DNA from: Methylobacterium marchantiae
GTDB lineage: Bacteria > Pseudomonadota > Alphaproteobacteria > Rhizobiales > Beijerinckiaceae
Assembly (NCBI RefSeq): GCF_022179405.1
Contig: NZ_BPQT01000039.1
Coordinates: 1-34,902, forward strand
Length of the DNA: 34,902 nt
Direction: 5' to 3'
Shown here piece by piece: positions 7,415-16,005 of the stretch (positions within the stretch are counted from its first letter, which is position 1; every line of letters starts with the position of its first letter). The position numbers were made by a program, and so were the translations under genes. Under the pieces are notes generated by a model. It was not told where the DNA came from. It saw only the letters and a program-made list of their open reading frames with translations, and did no database searches.

Positions 7415-8962
7415 TCAGCGCCAGAACGGCGTCACGTCGAGCAGCGCCTCGTGCGCCTCTTCCGCCGCCTTCAGCAGGTCCGTCGTGCGGGCCTCGCCGT
7501 CCGCGGCGGTGAGGCCGGCGGCGAACAGCGCCCGGTCGTCGCCGTCGGACGCCTCGCCCTGGCCGGTCGTGAACAGGCTCGCGATCACCGAATGGGCGGT
7601 GGCCAGATCGTTGAGCGCGCCGAGATGGTCCTGCAGGTCCGAGAGGGCGGAGACGAAGGCCTTGTGGCGCTTCTGCGCCTTCTTCTCGGCATAGAGCGAG
7701 GCGAAGAATTCCGCGCCGTAGCGCAGCTTCTTCGCCTCGATGCGCACTTCGTGGCGTTCTTCCGCGTCGAGGCGATGGAGATGGCGGCCGCGCTTGCGGA
7801 TGCGGCGGCGGGCCTTGTCGAGGACCTCCTCGGCATAGTCCCTCGCCGAGACCGTGCTCTGCCGCTCCTCGCTCCGCCAGGGCCCGGTCTCGATCCACGC
7901 CGACAGGTCGAGGATCAGGCTGCGCCAGGACTGGGATTCCAGGATGGTGAAGACGGCGTCGTAGGCCCGCTCCCGCTCGGCTTCGAGGCGGAGGCGCAGA
8001 TCGTCGAGCCCCGGCTCGTCCGGTCGGCGCGCCATCTCCTCGGCCAGGGTCTCGCTGAGGAAGACGTCGAGGTTGCGGGCTTGCCCGAACGGCTCGGTGA
8101 CGCGCTTGATCTCCTCGCGCAGATGCGACGCCGCCGGATCGCCGGCGAGGATCGGCTTGAACAGGGTGAAGGCCGAGCGCAGGCGCCGCAGGGCGACGCG
8201 GATCTGGTGAAGCCCCTCCGCGTCGCGGGTCTTGAGGAAGACGTCCTCGTTGAGGCGCAGATGGGTGAGGCAGGCGAGGGCGATGATGCGGAAGGCATCG
8301 ACCGCCGAGCCTTCCCGGGCGAGGGTGACGGAGCCGGCCTTGCTCGGACGGCGCAGGGTCTTGCCGAGGAGCCTGAAGCCGCGCTCGCTCTTCGACAGCA
8401 CGCCGAGGCGCAGCGGCACCGTCTCGGCGAGGGCCTGCGCGAGGGAGAACAGGTCGCCGGGCCGGCCCTCGACCAGTTCGAGTTCGAGCTCCCACAGGGG
8501 CACGTCGCCGGCCGGCGTCTGCACCCGTCCCTGATCGAGGGTGGCGGAGATGCGCGAGGCGCCGTGCGTGACCGCGCGGGTTGTGCGCTCGATGACGGTC
8601 GTGACGACGGGCACGAGGTCAGGCGACGCCGCGTTGCCGAGCACGTCGGGAACCGGCGTGTCCTCCAGGAGAGACAGGTCCGGAAGCGGGCCGTCCACGG
8701 ACCATTCCCATTCCGGACGGTCGAACAGCCCGGCGGCCGAGGAAGCGGACTTCACCGTCTGGACGTGGCGCTCGCCGTGGCGGCGGACCCGCAGGGTCAG
8801 GCCCTGGCGGTGGAGATCCCGCTCGGCGGTGTCGTAATAGGTGGCGGTGAGGAATTCGGATTCCGTCGGCTCGGCGACGGCGAGAAGCGGGTGGCGCGCC
8901 AGCTCGGCCAGCTCCGCGGCGCCGCAATCCAGCTTCAACTCGACTTCCCTCGGGGTACTCAT
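7415..8962 (-). CDS. CYTH-CHAD domain protein (inorganic triphosphatase-like)
   Basis: 515 aa from the ATG at 8962 (MSTPREVELKLD); a longer frame to 9058 has no domain support. Residues ~3-200 form the CYTH tunnel domain, with the signature EVELKL at the N-terminus and YYDTAERDLHRQGLTLRVRR. This domain hydrolyses triphosphate (ygiF-like) or binds polyphosphate. Residues ~230-510 are the all-helical CHAD domain with conserved histidine/arginine helices (GLHQIRVALRRLRSAF, HEVRIEAKKLRYGAEFF), which binds inorganic polyphosphate. Known CHAD proteins localise to polyphosphate granules. Inferred role: polyphosphate or triphosphate handling. It is a single gene, convergent with the AT-rich gene (27-bp gap). 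Confidence 0.88.
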   Translation of the reverse strand: MSTPREVELKLDCGAAELAELARHPLLAVAEPTESEFLTATYYDTAERDLHRQGLTLRVRRHGERHVQTVKSASSAAGLFDRPEWEWSVDGPLPDLSLLEDTPVPDVLGNAASPDLVPVVTTVIERTTRAVTHGASRISATLDQGRVQTPAGDVPLWELELELVEGRPGDLFSLAQALAETVPLRLGVLSKSERGFRLLGKTLRRPSKAGSVTLAREGSAVDAFRIIALACLTHLRLNEDVFLKTRDAEGLHQIRVALRRLRSAFTLFKPILAGDPAASHLREEIKRVTEPFGQARNLDVFLSETLAEEMARRPDEPGLDDLRLRLEAERERAYDAVFTILESQSWRSLILDLSAWIETGPWRSEERQSTVSARDYAEEVLDKARRRIRKRGRHLHRLDAEERHEVRIEAKKLRYGAEFFASLYAEKKAQKRHKAFVSALSDLQDHLGALNDLATAHSVIASLFTTGQGEASDGDDRALFAAGLTAADGEARTTDLLKAAEEAHEALLDVTPFWR

Positions 8963-9172
8963 CGAACGTCCTGTCTCTGATACGGAATCTCGGGCGCCAA
9001 CGCGCGAGGACCGTGTGGGGATCATCCATGGGCTTCGTCTGCCACGCAAGCGCGCCATGCCGCAGCCCGGATAGACAAACCGGAGAAATCCCGTAGCTGG
9101 AACGGCATGGCCGGGCTGATCCGGCAGCCGATCCGCTCCATGGGATCATAGGCACGGGATCATAGGGTTTCG

Positions 9173-9919
9173 ATGACGACGGACCGGGTGAGGGCCGACC
9201 GGCTCCTGGTCGAGGGCGGCCATTTCGAGAGCCGGGCGCGCGCCCAGGCGGCGATCGAGGCCGGACTCGTCACCGCCGACGACCGCCCGGTGACCCGCGC
9301 CTCGGACAGGCTCGATCGCCATGCGCGCATCGTGGCGAGCGCGCCGCATCCCTTCGTCTCGCGCGGCGGGCTGAAGCTGGAGGCCGCGCTGAGCGGGTTC
9401 GGCCTCGATCCCTCCGGGCTCGTCTGCCTCGATGTCGGCGCCTCCACCGGCGGCTTCACCGATGTCCTGCTGAAGGGCGGGGCCGCGCATGTCTACGCCG
9501 TCGATGTCGGCCGGGACCAGCTGCATCCCTCGCTGCGGCGCGACCGCCGGGTGACGAGCCTTGAGGGCCGGGACGTGCGCGGCCTCGATGCCTCGGTGAT
9601 CCCGCGCCCGCCCGCCCTCGTGGCGATCGATGTCAGCTTCATCGCGCTTCGCCTTGTCCTGCCCGCAATCGTGCCGCTCATGGCACCGGGTGCGGCTCTC
9701 GCGGCACTGATCAAACCGCAATTCGAGGCGGGGCGGGACCGGGTCGGCCGTGGCGGCATCGTCCGCGACGAGGCCGTCCATCGGGCGGTCTGCGAGGAGG
9801 TGACGAACCTCGTGGCGGATCTCGGTCTCACGGTCCTCGGCCTCATCCCCTCCCCCGTCGCCGGCGGCGACGGCAATCGCGAGTTCCTCATCGGGGCACG
9901 CTCGACGGTGCGTCCATGA
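9173..9919 (+). CDS. tlyA: TlyA-family rRNA 2'-O-methyltransferase (hemolysin A family)
   Basis: 248 aa. An S4 RNA-binding domain (residues ~5-60, RADRLLVEGGHFESRARAQA) is followed by an FtsJ-type Rossmann methyltransferase with the SAM motif CLDVGASTGGFTDVLL and the K-D-K-E-like residues of the family (GGLKLEAAL, VAIDVSF, IKPQFEAG). Actinobacterial TlyA methylates 16S C1409 and 23S C1920; the alphaproteobacterial family members are presumed rRNA methyltransferases despite the hemolysin label. Its TGA overlaps the ATG of the next gene (ATGA at 9916-9919), which suggests translational coupling of two RNA methyltransferases. Confidence 0.88.
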   Translation: MTTDRVRADRLLVEGGHFESRARAQAAIEAGLVTADDRPVTRASDRLDRHARIVASAPHPFVSRGGLKLEAALSGFGLDPSGLVCLDVGASTGGFTDVLLKGGAAHVYAVDVGRDQLHPSLRRDRRVTSLEGRDVRGLDASVIPRPPALVAIDVSFIALRLVLPAIVPLMAPGAALAALIKPQFEAGRDRVGRGGIVRDEAVHRAVCEEVTNLVADLGLTVLGLIPSPVAGGDGNREFLIGARSTVRP

Positions 9920-11241
9920 CGGAAAACTCCATGCCCGAACATTCCAAGACCGACCATTCGAAGTCCGACCCTTCGAAGACCGACCCTTCGAACCTTCGCA
10001 CCGTCGAGATCACCCGCCTCGGCCTGCGCGGCGACGGCATGGCCGCGGACGGCACGATCGTCCCCCATGCCCTGCCCGGCGAGCGGGTCTCGGTTCGCGG
10101 CGAGGGCGCGCGCACCGCGCTCGTCGCGGTGGAATCTCCGTCGCCGGACCGGATCGATCCGTTCTGCGGCTATTTCGGGACCTGCGGCGGTTGCGCGGTC
10201 CAGCATCTCGCTCACGCGCCCTATGCGGCCTGGAAGCAGGGCAACCTCGTGCAGGGCCTGGCCCAGGCCGGAATCGATACCGCTTGCGAGACCATGCGCG
10301 ACGCACACGGCGGAGGCCGCCGCCGGCTGACGCTCCACGTGCGCGAGATCGAAGGCAAAGGCGTCGCCGGCCTGATGGCGTCACGCAGCCACGACCTCGT
10401 GGCCATCGACCATTGCCCGATCACCGTCGAACCCCTGCACAGGGCGCCCGCCGTGGCGCGGGCGCTGAGCGCGCCCCTCGGCCATGGCCGCAAGCCCCTC
10501 GACGTCGCCTTCACGGCGACGCAGGCCGGTCTCGACGTGGACCTGCGCGGGCACGGCCCGGTGAGCGAAGGCCTCCGCGCCACTCTGGTGCGGCTCGCCG
10601 GCGAGCTCGACCTGGCGCGGCTCTCCCTCCACGGCGACATCGTGGTGGAGCGCCGCGCGCCGGCGATCACCAGCAGCGGCCTACGCCTGGTGCCGCCGCC
10701 GGGCGGCTTCCTGCAGGCGACGGAAGCGGGGGAGGCGATGCTCGCCGAACTCGTGGTCTCCGCCCTGGACAAGCGCGTGAAGCGCGTCGTCGACCTGTTC
10801 TCCGGGGCCGGTCCGTTCACCCTCGCCATGGCCCGTACGCGGGACGTCCATGCGGTGGAGGGCGAGGCCGCCGCCCTCCTCAGCCTCGACCGCGCCTTCC
10901 GCGCCACGCCCGGCCTGCACCGCGTGACGAGCGAGAAGCGCGACCTCTTCCGCCGCCCGCTGCTGCCGATCGAGCTGGAGACCTACGACGCCGTCGTGTT
11001 CGATCCGCCGCGCGCCGGAGCGCAGGTCCAGGCCAAGCGCATCGCGGAATCGAAGGTGCCGCTGGTCATCGGCGTCGCCTGCGACATCGGTTCGTTCGCG
11101 CGGGATGCGGCGACCTTGATCGAGGGCGGCTACCGGCTCGAACGGGTGATCCCGGTCGATCAGTTCAAGTATTCGAGCCATCTCGAGATGGTGGGCGTGT
11201 TCCGCCGCGAGGTGGCGAAGCGTCGGCGGCTGGTGACGTAG
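9916..11241 (+). CDS. RumA/TrmA-like 23S rRNA (uracil-C5) methyltransferase with Fe-S cluster
   Basis: 441 aa. TRAM-like N-domain (VEITRLGLRGDG) at ~30-80. Four cysteines fit the RumA [4Fe-4S] pattern: C84 and C90/C93 in FCGYFGTCGGC, and C167 in DHCPI. The SAM-binding motif is VVDLFSGAGPFTLAMA and the catalytic region is YDAVVFDPPRAGA followed by VIGVACDIGSFARDA, whose Cys is in the position of the nucleophile in YVSCNP. It is predicted to make m5U in rRNA using SAM. Residues ~9-27 are an unusual low-complexity stretch of (H/P)SK(T/S)D repeats, encoded by a 15-bp tandem DNA repeat, preceding the usual family start. Coupled to tlyA by an ATGA overlap. Confidence 0.88.
   Translation: MTENSMPEHSKTDHSKSDPSKTDPSNLRTVEITRLGLRGDGMAADGTIVPHALPGERVSVRGEGARTALVAVESPSPDRIDPFCGYFGTCGGCAVQHLAHAPYAAWKQGNLVQGLAQAGIDTACETMRDAHGGGRRRLTLHVREIEGKGVAGLMASRSHDLVAIDHCPITVEPLHRAPAVARALSAPLGHGRKPLDVAFTATQAGLDVDLRGHGPVSEGLRATLVRLAGELDLARLSLHGDIVVERRAPAITSSGLRLVPPPGGFLQATEAGEAMLAELVVSALDKRVKRVVDLFSGAGPFTLAMARTRDVHAVEGEAAALLSLDRAFRATPGLHRVTSEKRDLFRRPLLPIELETYDAVVFDPPRAGAQVQAKRIAESKVPLVIGVACDIGSFARDAATLIEGGYRLERVIPVDQFKYSSHLEMVGVFRREVAKRRRLVT
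9940..9993 (+). repeat. 15-bp coding tandem repeat in the RumA-like gene
   Basis: Three full copies (9940-9954, 9955-9969, 9970-9984) and a 9-bp partial copy of a unit like CATTCGAAGACCGAC. They encode HSKTD, HSKSD, PSKTD and PSN. The 15-bp unit keeps the frame, so copy number can change without destroying the gene. Confidence 0.8.
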
Positions 11242-11396
11242 GCCCGTTCGCCGAAGATCCGGAGATTTCGGTGCGTTCCGGCACGCGGCACGGCCGCCCG
11301 ACGGCATGGCAGCCTCGCTCGCACGGCCATGGCCCGACGGGGCGGAAGGGGCCATCTTCGAGGAACACACAGCCTTCGAATTCAGGACCCTTCGTC

Positions 11397-11552
11397 GTGG
11401 ACGTCTTCACCGCCAAGCTGCTGGTTTCCGCAGCCATCGTCACTTCCGTCGCCGCCTTCTCGCTCCTGACCGCCGGATGGGCGATGCTGGATGCCTATCA
11501 GGACTTCCGGCGAGGGGTCGAAGAACGCGCCGCCTCGCAGCCGCGGGCCTGA
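11397..11552 (+). CDS. small single-pass membrane protein
   Basis: 51 aa, starting at GTG 11397 (an AGGA lies ~10 bases upstream). One hydrophobic helix (residues ~7-30, LLVSAAIVTSVAAFSLLTAG) is followed by an amphipathic charged tail (MLDAYQDFRRGVEERAASQP). No family is recognised. It lies 155 bp after the RumA-like gene and converges with the SRAP gene (27-bp gap). A longer in-frame reading upstream overlaps the RumA-like gene and is Arg-rich noise. The start codon is uncertain. Confidence 0.55.
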   Translation: MDVFTAKLLVSAAIVTSVAAFSLLTAGWAMLDAYQDFRRGVEERAASQPRA

Positions 11553-11579
11553 GCTTTTCGCGACCGGACGGGGCCTCGA

Positions 11580-12341
11580 TCAGAACAGGGTTCCCTGGGC
11601 ATCCTCGTCGCTGGAGAGCGGGCGCCGCTCGCGCGGAGTGTCCGATACCGGTTCCGGCTCGGGCCGACCGACCGGCACGACGAGGTCCGGCCCATCGTTG
11701 CGGGCGTCGTTGACCCGCGCACTCACGACATCGAGGGTCAGCCACGCGTCGGGACAGGGCCGGCACAGGCCGACCGCCTCCCGCGGTTCGGTGCCGAGAT
11801 GGTCGAGCCACGGTTCGATCGCCTCCGGCGGCAGGATCGCCGGCATCCGGTCGTGGATCGCCGCCATGGTGCCGTTGGCGCCCGTCGTGACGATGGCGGC
11901 GGTGTCGATCTCCGAGCCATCGGCGCCGAGCCAGTTCTCCCACAACCCCGCCAGCGCCATCGGCGCCCCGTCGGCCCTGCGGATCATGTAGGGTGTGCGC
12001 GTGGCGTTGCGGCCGGTCCCCTCGCGGCGCCATTCGTAGAAACCGTCGGCGAGGAAGACGCAGCGGCGGTGTCGGATCGCTCCGCGGAAGGTCGCCTTCT
12101 CCTGCACCGTCTCGACGCGCGCGTTGATGATCAGCGGAAAGCCCTTCGGATCCTTCAGCCAGCCCGGCAGAAAACCCCAGCGCATCAGCCGGAAGTGGCG
12201 CTCGCCGCGCTCCGCCATCACGATCGGCACCGGCTGGGTCGGCGCCACGTTGTAGCGCGCCGGGAAATTCGGCCGCTCGGGATAGCCGTAGAACAGGCGA
12301 TAGATCTCGGGAGCCTGAAGGGCGAAGAAGCGACCGCACAT
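11580..12341 (-). CDS. SRAP-domain protein (HMCES/YedK family, abasic-site crosslinker)
   Basis: 253 aa. It begins MCGRF, so removal of Met exposes the catalytic Cys2 that forms a thiazolidine crosslink with abasic sites in single-stranded DNA. Other family signatures are present: RYNVAPTQPVPIV, MRWGFLPGW, INARVETV, CVFLADGFYEWRR, ALAGLWENW and the His in IHDRMPAILPPE. Family proteins shield abasic sites at replication forks. Length is normal apart from a ~35-residue acidic, Pro-rich tail. It is last in the minus-strand series, 86 bp after corA, so it may have its own promoter. Confidence 0.92.
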   Translation of the reverse strand: MCGRFFALQAPEIYRLFYGYPERPNFPARYNVAPTQPVPIVMAERGERHFRLMRWGFLPGWLKDPKGFPLIINARVETVQEKATFRGAIRHRRCVFLADGFYEWRREGTGRNATRTPYMIRRADGAPMALAGLWENWLGADGSEIDTAAIVTTGANGTMAAIHDRMPAILPPEAIEPWLDHLGTEPREAVGLCRPCPDAWLTLDVVSARVNDARNDGPDLVVPVGRPEPEPVSDTPRERRPLSSDEDAQGTLF

Positions 12342-12427
12342 TGACGCATTTTCCGCAATCCGCCCCGGGATGCGGGGCCTGCCAAATGTCGCTGTCCAAG
12401 CAGAGCAGAGCCGATGCGCTGCCGTCC

Positions 12428-13432
12428 CTACAGCCACTTCTTCCAGCGGAAGAAGACATACGGCAGCACGGCGGCGACGACCATCATCACCACCGCCATC
12501 GGATAGCCGAGGTTCCAGTCGAGTTCCGGCATCGCCTTGAAGTTCATGCCGTAGATCGAGGCGATGAGCGTCGGCGGCATGAACACCACCGCCATGACCG
12601 AGAACAGCTTGATGATGTTGTTCTGTTCGAGGTTCACGAGGCCCAGCGTCGCGTCGAGCAGGAACTGGATCTTCGAGGACAGGAAGGTCGCGTGTTCTTC
12701 CAGCGATTGCAGGTCGCGCAGGGTCGAGCGCACGTCCTCGCGCAACTCGCGCGGGGCCTTGGCGGTGCGGTAGGTGGCCGAGAGCGCGAGCAGGATGCGC
12801 TCCATCGAGACGAGGCTCTCGCGCTGCTTCGAGATGAGGTCGCCGTGGCGGCCGAGGGCGCGGAGCGTGTCCTGCAGCGCCGTGTTGCGCGCGGACGGGT
12901 CGGCCTTCTCCTCGAAGATCTTGCCCGAGAGCCGGTCGATCCGCTCGCCCTGGAGCTGAAGCACGTCCGCCGCCCGGTCGATCACGGTCTCGATCAGGCC
13001 GGCGAGGATGGTCTCGCCCGAGGGCGCGGCCGAGGGGCCGTTGCCCGTCGAGCGTCCGGCCCGCTGGGTATACATGCGGAAGGCCTGCGGCTCCTCGTAG
13101 CGCACGGTGACGAGGCGGTTGCCGCGCAGGATGAAGGTGATGCCGGCAAGCCCCGGCTCTTCCGCCTCGCTGACCTTGCTCAGCACCCGCCCGGTCATGT
13201 AGCGCGCCCCGTCCTCCACGTAGAGGAGTTCGGACGGCTCGATGTCCTTCATCTCCTCGCGCGTCGGCACGGAGATGCCCATGAAGGCTTCGACCTTGAG
13301 GTCTTCCTCCCGCGTCGGGCGGATCATGTCGAGCCACACGGTCTCGTCGGGGATGGCGTCCTGCAGTTCGAGGGGGCGGCGGTCGAGCAGGGTATGCCCG
13401 GGTCCGGCGATCGGCTGATGGATGAAGATCAC
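12428..13432 (-). CDS. corA: CorA-family magnesium/divalent cation transporter
   Basis: 334 aa. Large cytoplasmic N-domain (1-~270) with the long helix typical of CorA, then two C-terminal membrane helices: LFSVMAVVFMPPTLIASIYGMNF, carrying the diagnostic GMN selectivity motif, and GYPMAVVMMVVAAVLPYVFF. It ends in the basic RWKKWL. CorA pentamers import Mg2+ (also Co2+, Ni2+) down the membrane potential. The start is 10 bp after the stop of an SDR gene, so it is probably co-transcribed with the fatty-acid genes, an unusual partner. Confidence 0.92.
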   Translation of the reverse strand: MIFIHQPIAGPGHTLLDRRPLELQDAIPDETVWLDMIRPTREEDLKVEAFMGISVPTREEMKDIEPSELLYVEDGARYMTGRVLSKVSEAEEPGLAGITFILRGNRLVTVRYEEPQAFRMYTQRAGRSTGNGPSAAPSGETILAGLIETVIDRAADVLQLQGERIDRLSGKIFEEKADPSARNTALQDTLRALGRHGDLISKQRESLVSMERILLALSATYRTAKAPRELREDVRSTLRDLQSLEEHATFLSSKIQFLLDATLGLVNLEQNNIIKLFSVMAVVFMPPTLIASIYGMNFKAMPELDWNLGYPMAVVMMVVAAVLPYVFFRWKKWL

Positions 13433-13442
13433 GCTTTACGTC

Positions 13443-14309
13443 TCAGGCGAGGGCCCCGGAAGGCGGTGTGTTCGCATCCGGCACGAAGAAGTCCGGCGCA
13501 AGGGGTATGCCGGGTGTGACGCGGTATTGTGTGAAGTCCGTGACACCTTGCTCCGCGAGGAAGCTGTCGTCGATGAGGAAACGGCCGGTGACCTCGCGGG
13601 ACGGTTTCAGGAACAGGGCATGGGCCGCATCGGCGATGATCTCCGGCGTGCGGCTCGCCTGGATCAGCGCCTCGCCGCCGAGGAGGTTGCGCACCGCTGC
13701 CGTGGCGATGGTGGTGCGCGGCCACAGGGCGTTCACCGCGATGCCGGAACGGCGCAATTCGCCCGCCAGTCCCAGCACGCAGAGCGACATGCCGAACTTC
13801 GCCATGGTGTAGGCGAGATGCGGCGCGAACCACTTCTCCGCCATGTCGAGGGGCGGCGACAGCATCAGGATATGCGGGTTCGCGGCCTTCTCCAGATGCG
13901 GGATCGCGTATTTCGAGACCATGTAGGTCCCGCGCGTGTTGATCTGGTGCATCAGGTCGAAGCGCTTCATCTCCGTCTGCGGCGTGCGCGTCAGCGCGAT
14001 CGCGCTCGCATTGTTCACGACGATGTCGATCCCGCCGAACGTCTCCGCCGTCCGGGCGATGGCCGAGGCGACGCTGTCCTCGTCGCGCACGTCGACGAGG
14101 AGCGGCAGGGCCCGCCCGCCCGCCGCTTCGATGGCGGCGGCTGCACTATGGATCGTGCCCTCCAGCTTCGGGTGCGGCGTGTCGGTCTTGGCGGCGATGG
14201 CGACGTTGGCGCCGTCACGCGCCGCCCGCAGGCCGATGGCCAGCCCGATGCCGCGCGAGGCGCCGGTGATGAAGAGGGTCTTCCCCTTCAGCGACTGAAA
14301 ATCCGTCAT
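13443..14309 (-). CDS. SDR family NAD(P)-dependent oxidoreductase (HSDL2-like)
   Basis: 288 aa. The Rossmann motif TGASRGIGLAIG at the N-terminus, NNAS at ~100 and the catalytic S..Y.xxxK (LSPPLDMAEKW...AYTMAKFGMS) are intact. The long TDTPHPKLEGTIHSAA insertion after strand 2 and the WPRTTIATAAVRNL segment are typical of hydroxysteroid dehydrogenase-like protein 2 relatives, which act on fatty-acyl or branched substrates. The gene lies 10 bp after the preceding SDR stop in a tight operon of acyl-CoA genes, so a beta-oxidation-like substrate is likely. The exact substrate is unknown. Confidence 0.88.
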   Translation of the reverse strand: MTDFQSLKGKTLFITGASRGIGLAIGLRAARDGANVAIAAKTDTPHPKLEGTIHSAAAAIEAAGGRALPLLVDVRDEDSVASAIARTAETFGGIDIVVNNASAIALTRTPQTEMKRFDLMHQINTRGTYMVSKYAIPHLEKAANPHILMLSPPLDMAEKWFAPHLAYTMAKFGMSLCVLGLAGELRRSGIAVNALWPRTTIATAAVRNLLGGEALIQASRTPEIIADAAHALFLKPSREVTGRFLIDDSFLAEQGVTDFTQYRVTPGIPLAPDFFVPDANTPPSGALA

Positions 14310-14319
14310 GGCCGTCTCC

Positions 14320-15159
14320 TCACGATCCGAGTTGGAAGCGCGGCGGCGTCGAGCCGTCGGCATCGGTGAAGCCGTACTCGGCGGCGAGATCGCCCGCGTG
14401 CAGGATGCGTCCGGCTTGGGCCTGGACGTTCGGATCGGCGGCGAGCGCCGCCAGCGCCCGTCCCGCATAGAGCGGGCTTTCCGTCGCCCGGTCGGCATGG
14501 CCGTTGTCCCGCGCCCGTTCGGTGCCGACGAAGCCGGGCGAGAGCCCGAGCGCCGTGACGCCGTGGGGCGCGAGTTCCTGGGCGCAGGCGAAGGCGAGCC
14601 GGTTGGTGTTGGCCTTGGCCAGATCGTAGAACACGTCGCCGAGATAGCCGGCCTGCGTGTCGAACGAGACCAAGGCGATGAGGCCGCGCTTGGCCGAGAC
14701 CATGGCCGGTGCGACGGCGCGGGCGAGGAGCAGCGCCGGATACGGGCCCGTTTCGAAGAAGCCCGAGAACGGCTCGGCGGACCGCCGCCAGAACGGCGTG
14801 CCCCATTCGGCTCCGTCGGCATAGCGCTCGCCGTCGAACCCTTCGTTGCCGCCCCAGACGCTGGAGACGGCGACGTCGATGCGGCCGAAGCGGCGCAGGG
14901 CCCAGTGGACGAGGCTGTCCACCGCCCGCTCGCTGGTATGGTCGCAGAGATAGTGATGTCCATGGCCGCCGGCGGCATCGACCTCGCGGGCGGTGTCCTC
15001 GATGGTCTCCCGCCTGGCCTCGGTGCGCGGCCCGGTCTCGCTCGACCGGGCGGTGACGATCACCGTGGCGCCGGCTTCTCCCAGCCCCCGGGCGATGCCG
15101 CGTCCCACCCCGCGCGAGGCGCCGGCCACGAGGCAGATCGCCTTGCTCAGGTCGGGCAT
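14320..15159 (-). CDS. SDR family oxidoreductase
   Basis: 279 aa, start ATG 15159 (MPDLSKAICLVAGASRGVG). TGxxxGxG is present as GASRGVGRG, and the active site is S(12)Y(3)K as VSFDTQAGYLGDVFYDLAKA. A ~35-residue insertion (SSVWGGNEGFDGERYADGAEW) lies between strand 4 and helix 5, where classical SDRs have NNAG; this resembles DHRS1-like reductases. It sits 11 bp after the enoyl-CoA hydratase and 10 bp before the next SDR, clearly in one operon. Probably oxidises or reduces a hydroxyacyl or carbonyl intermediate of that pathway (inference). Confidence 0.85.
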   Translation of the reverse strand: MPDLSKAICLVAGASRGVGRGIARGLGEAGATVIVTARSSETGPRTEARRETIEDTAREVDAAGGHGHHYLCDHTSERAVDSLVHWALRRFGRIDVAVSSVWGGNEGFDGERYADGAEWGTPFWRRSAEPFSGFFETGPYPALLLARAVAPAMVSAKRGLIALVSFDTQAGYLGDVFYDLAKANTNRLAFACAQELAPHGVTALGLSPGFVGTERARDNGHADRATESPLYAGRALAALAADPNVQAQAGRILHAGDLAAEYGFTDADGSTPPRFQLGS

Positions 15160-15170
15160 CGTTCGCCCGC

Positions 15171-15926
15171 TCACGATTTCGCCCTGCCGAGGAAGCGTGC
15201 GAACGCCTCCTGCGCCTCGGGCGCCCGCAACCGCTCCTCGAAGGCGACGGCCTCGGCCTCGAGGGCGGCCTCGACATCGGCCTGATCGCCACGGATGAGC
15301 CTGCGCGTCGCGGCCACCGCACCGCGCGGAAGGGCGGCGATGCGCGCGGCCTGGGCCAGGGCGTGGTCGAGCAGGAGGTCGCTCGGCGCGATGGCGTTGA
15401 CGAGGCCGAGCCGCAGGGCTTCGTCCGCGTCGAAGGGCTGCGACAGGAGCAGGAATTCCGTGGCCTTCGGCAAGCCGATCCGGCGCGGCAGCAGGTAGGA
15501 CGAGGCCGCTTCCGGCACGAGCCCGAGTTCCACGAACGGCATCCGGAACCGCGCCGCCGGGCTGGCATAGACGAGGTCGCAATGCAGCGTCAGCGTCGTG
15601 CCGATGCCGACCGCGATCCCGTCCACCGCCGCCACCATCGGTGTCGTCGTGCGGGCGAGCTGGCGGATGAATTGGAGCGCCGGCGCTTCGGTGAAGGGCT
15701 TTCGCGATCCGGCGACGAAATCGGCGATGTCGTTGCCGGCGCTGAACGCACCGGGCATTCCGGCAAAGACGATCGCACCGACGGCATCGGAGACGTCCGC
15801 TCCTTCGAGCGCGAGGCGCAGGGCGTCGTACATGGCGCCGGTCAACGCGTTCTTCTTCTCCGGCCGGTCGAGGCGGATGAGGCGGACGCCTTCGGGCGTG
15901 TCCTGGATCGCGACGTGCTCGCTCAT
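15171..15926 (-). CDS. enoyl-CoA hydratase/isomerase family protein
   Basis: 251 aa. Crotonase fold: RPEKKNALTGAMYDAL at the N-terminus, oxyanion hole and CoA site AFSAGNDIADF, VAAVDGIAVGIGTTLTLHCD, and FVELGLVPEAASSYLLPRRI. The SAGNDI..F and VPEAASS wording is that of the enoyl-CoA hydratase branch with one of the two catalytic glutamates retained. Hydrates or isomerises an enoyl-CoA. Located 79 bp after the acyl-CoA dehydrogenase, which would supply its substrate, and followed at 11 bp by an SDR that could oxidise the product. Confidence 0.9.
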   Translation of the reverse strand: MSEHVAIQDTPEGVRLIRLDRPEKKNALTGAMYDALRLALEGADVSDAVGAIVFAGMPGAFSAGNDIADFVAGSRKPFTEAPALQFIRQLARTTTPMVAAVDGIAVGIGTTLTLHCDLVYASPAARFRMPFVELGLVPEAASSYLLPRRIGLPKATEFLLLSQPFDADEALRLGLVNAIAPSDLLLDHALAQAARIAALPRGAVAATRRLIRGDQADVEAALEAEAVAFEERLRAPEAQEAFARFLGRAKS

Positions 15927-15970
15927 GTGGGTCCTCGCTGTCCGGTGATCTTCCTCCCGGCTGGCCGCTC

Positions 15971-15996
15971 CCCCCTCCCCCGCAGAGGGGGGAGGG
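15971..15996. repeat. C/G-tract hairpin between dehydrogenase and hydratase genes
   Basis: CCCTCCCCC (15973-15981) pairs with GGGGGAGGG (15988-15996) across a short loop in the 79-bp gap of the operon. It could attenuate transcription or protect mRNA ends. The purine/pyrimidine tract is also of the type dispersed between genes in high-GC alphaproteobacteria. Confidence 0.5.
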
Positions 15997-16005
15997 TTTT
16001 CGTAC

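Noticed and set aside
7412-8980. 522-codon plus-strand frame opposite the CYTH-CHAD gene
   Set aside because: Antisense shadow; the minus strand has clear CYTH and CHAD motifs.
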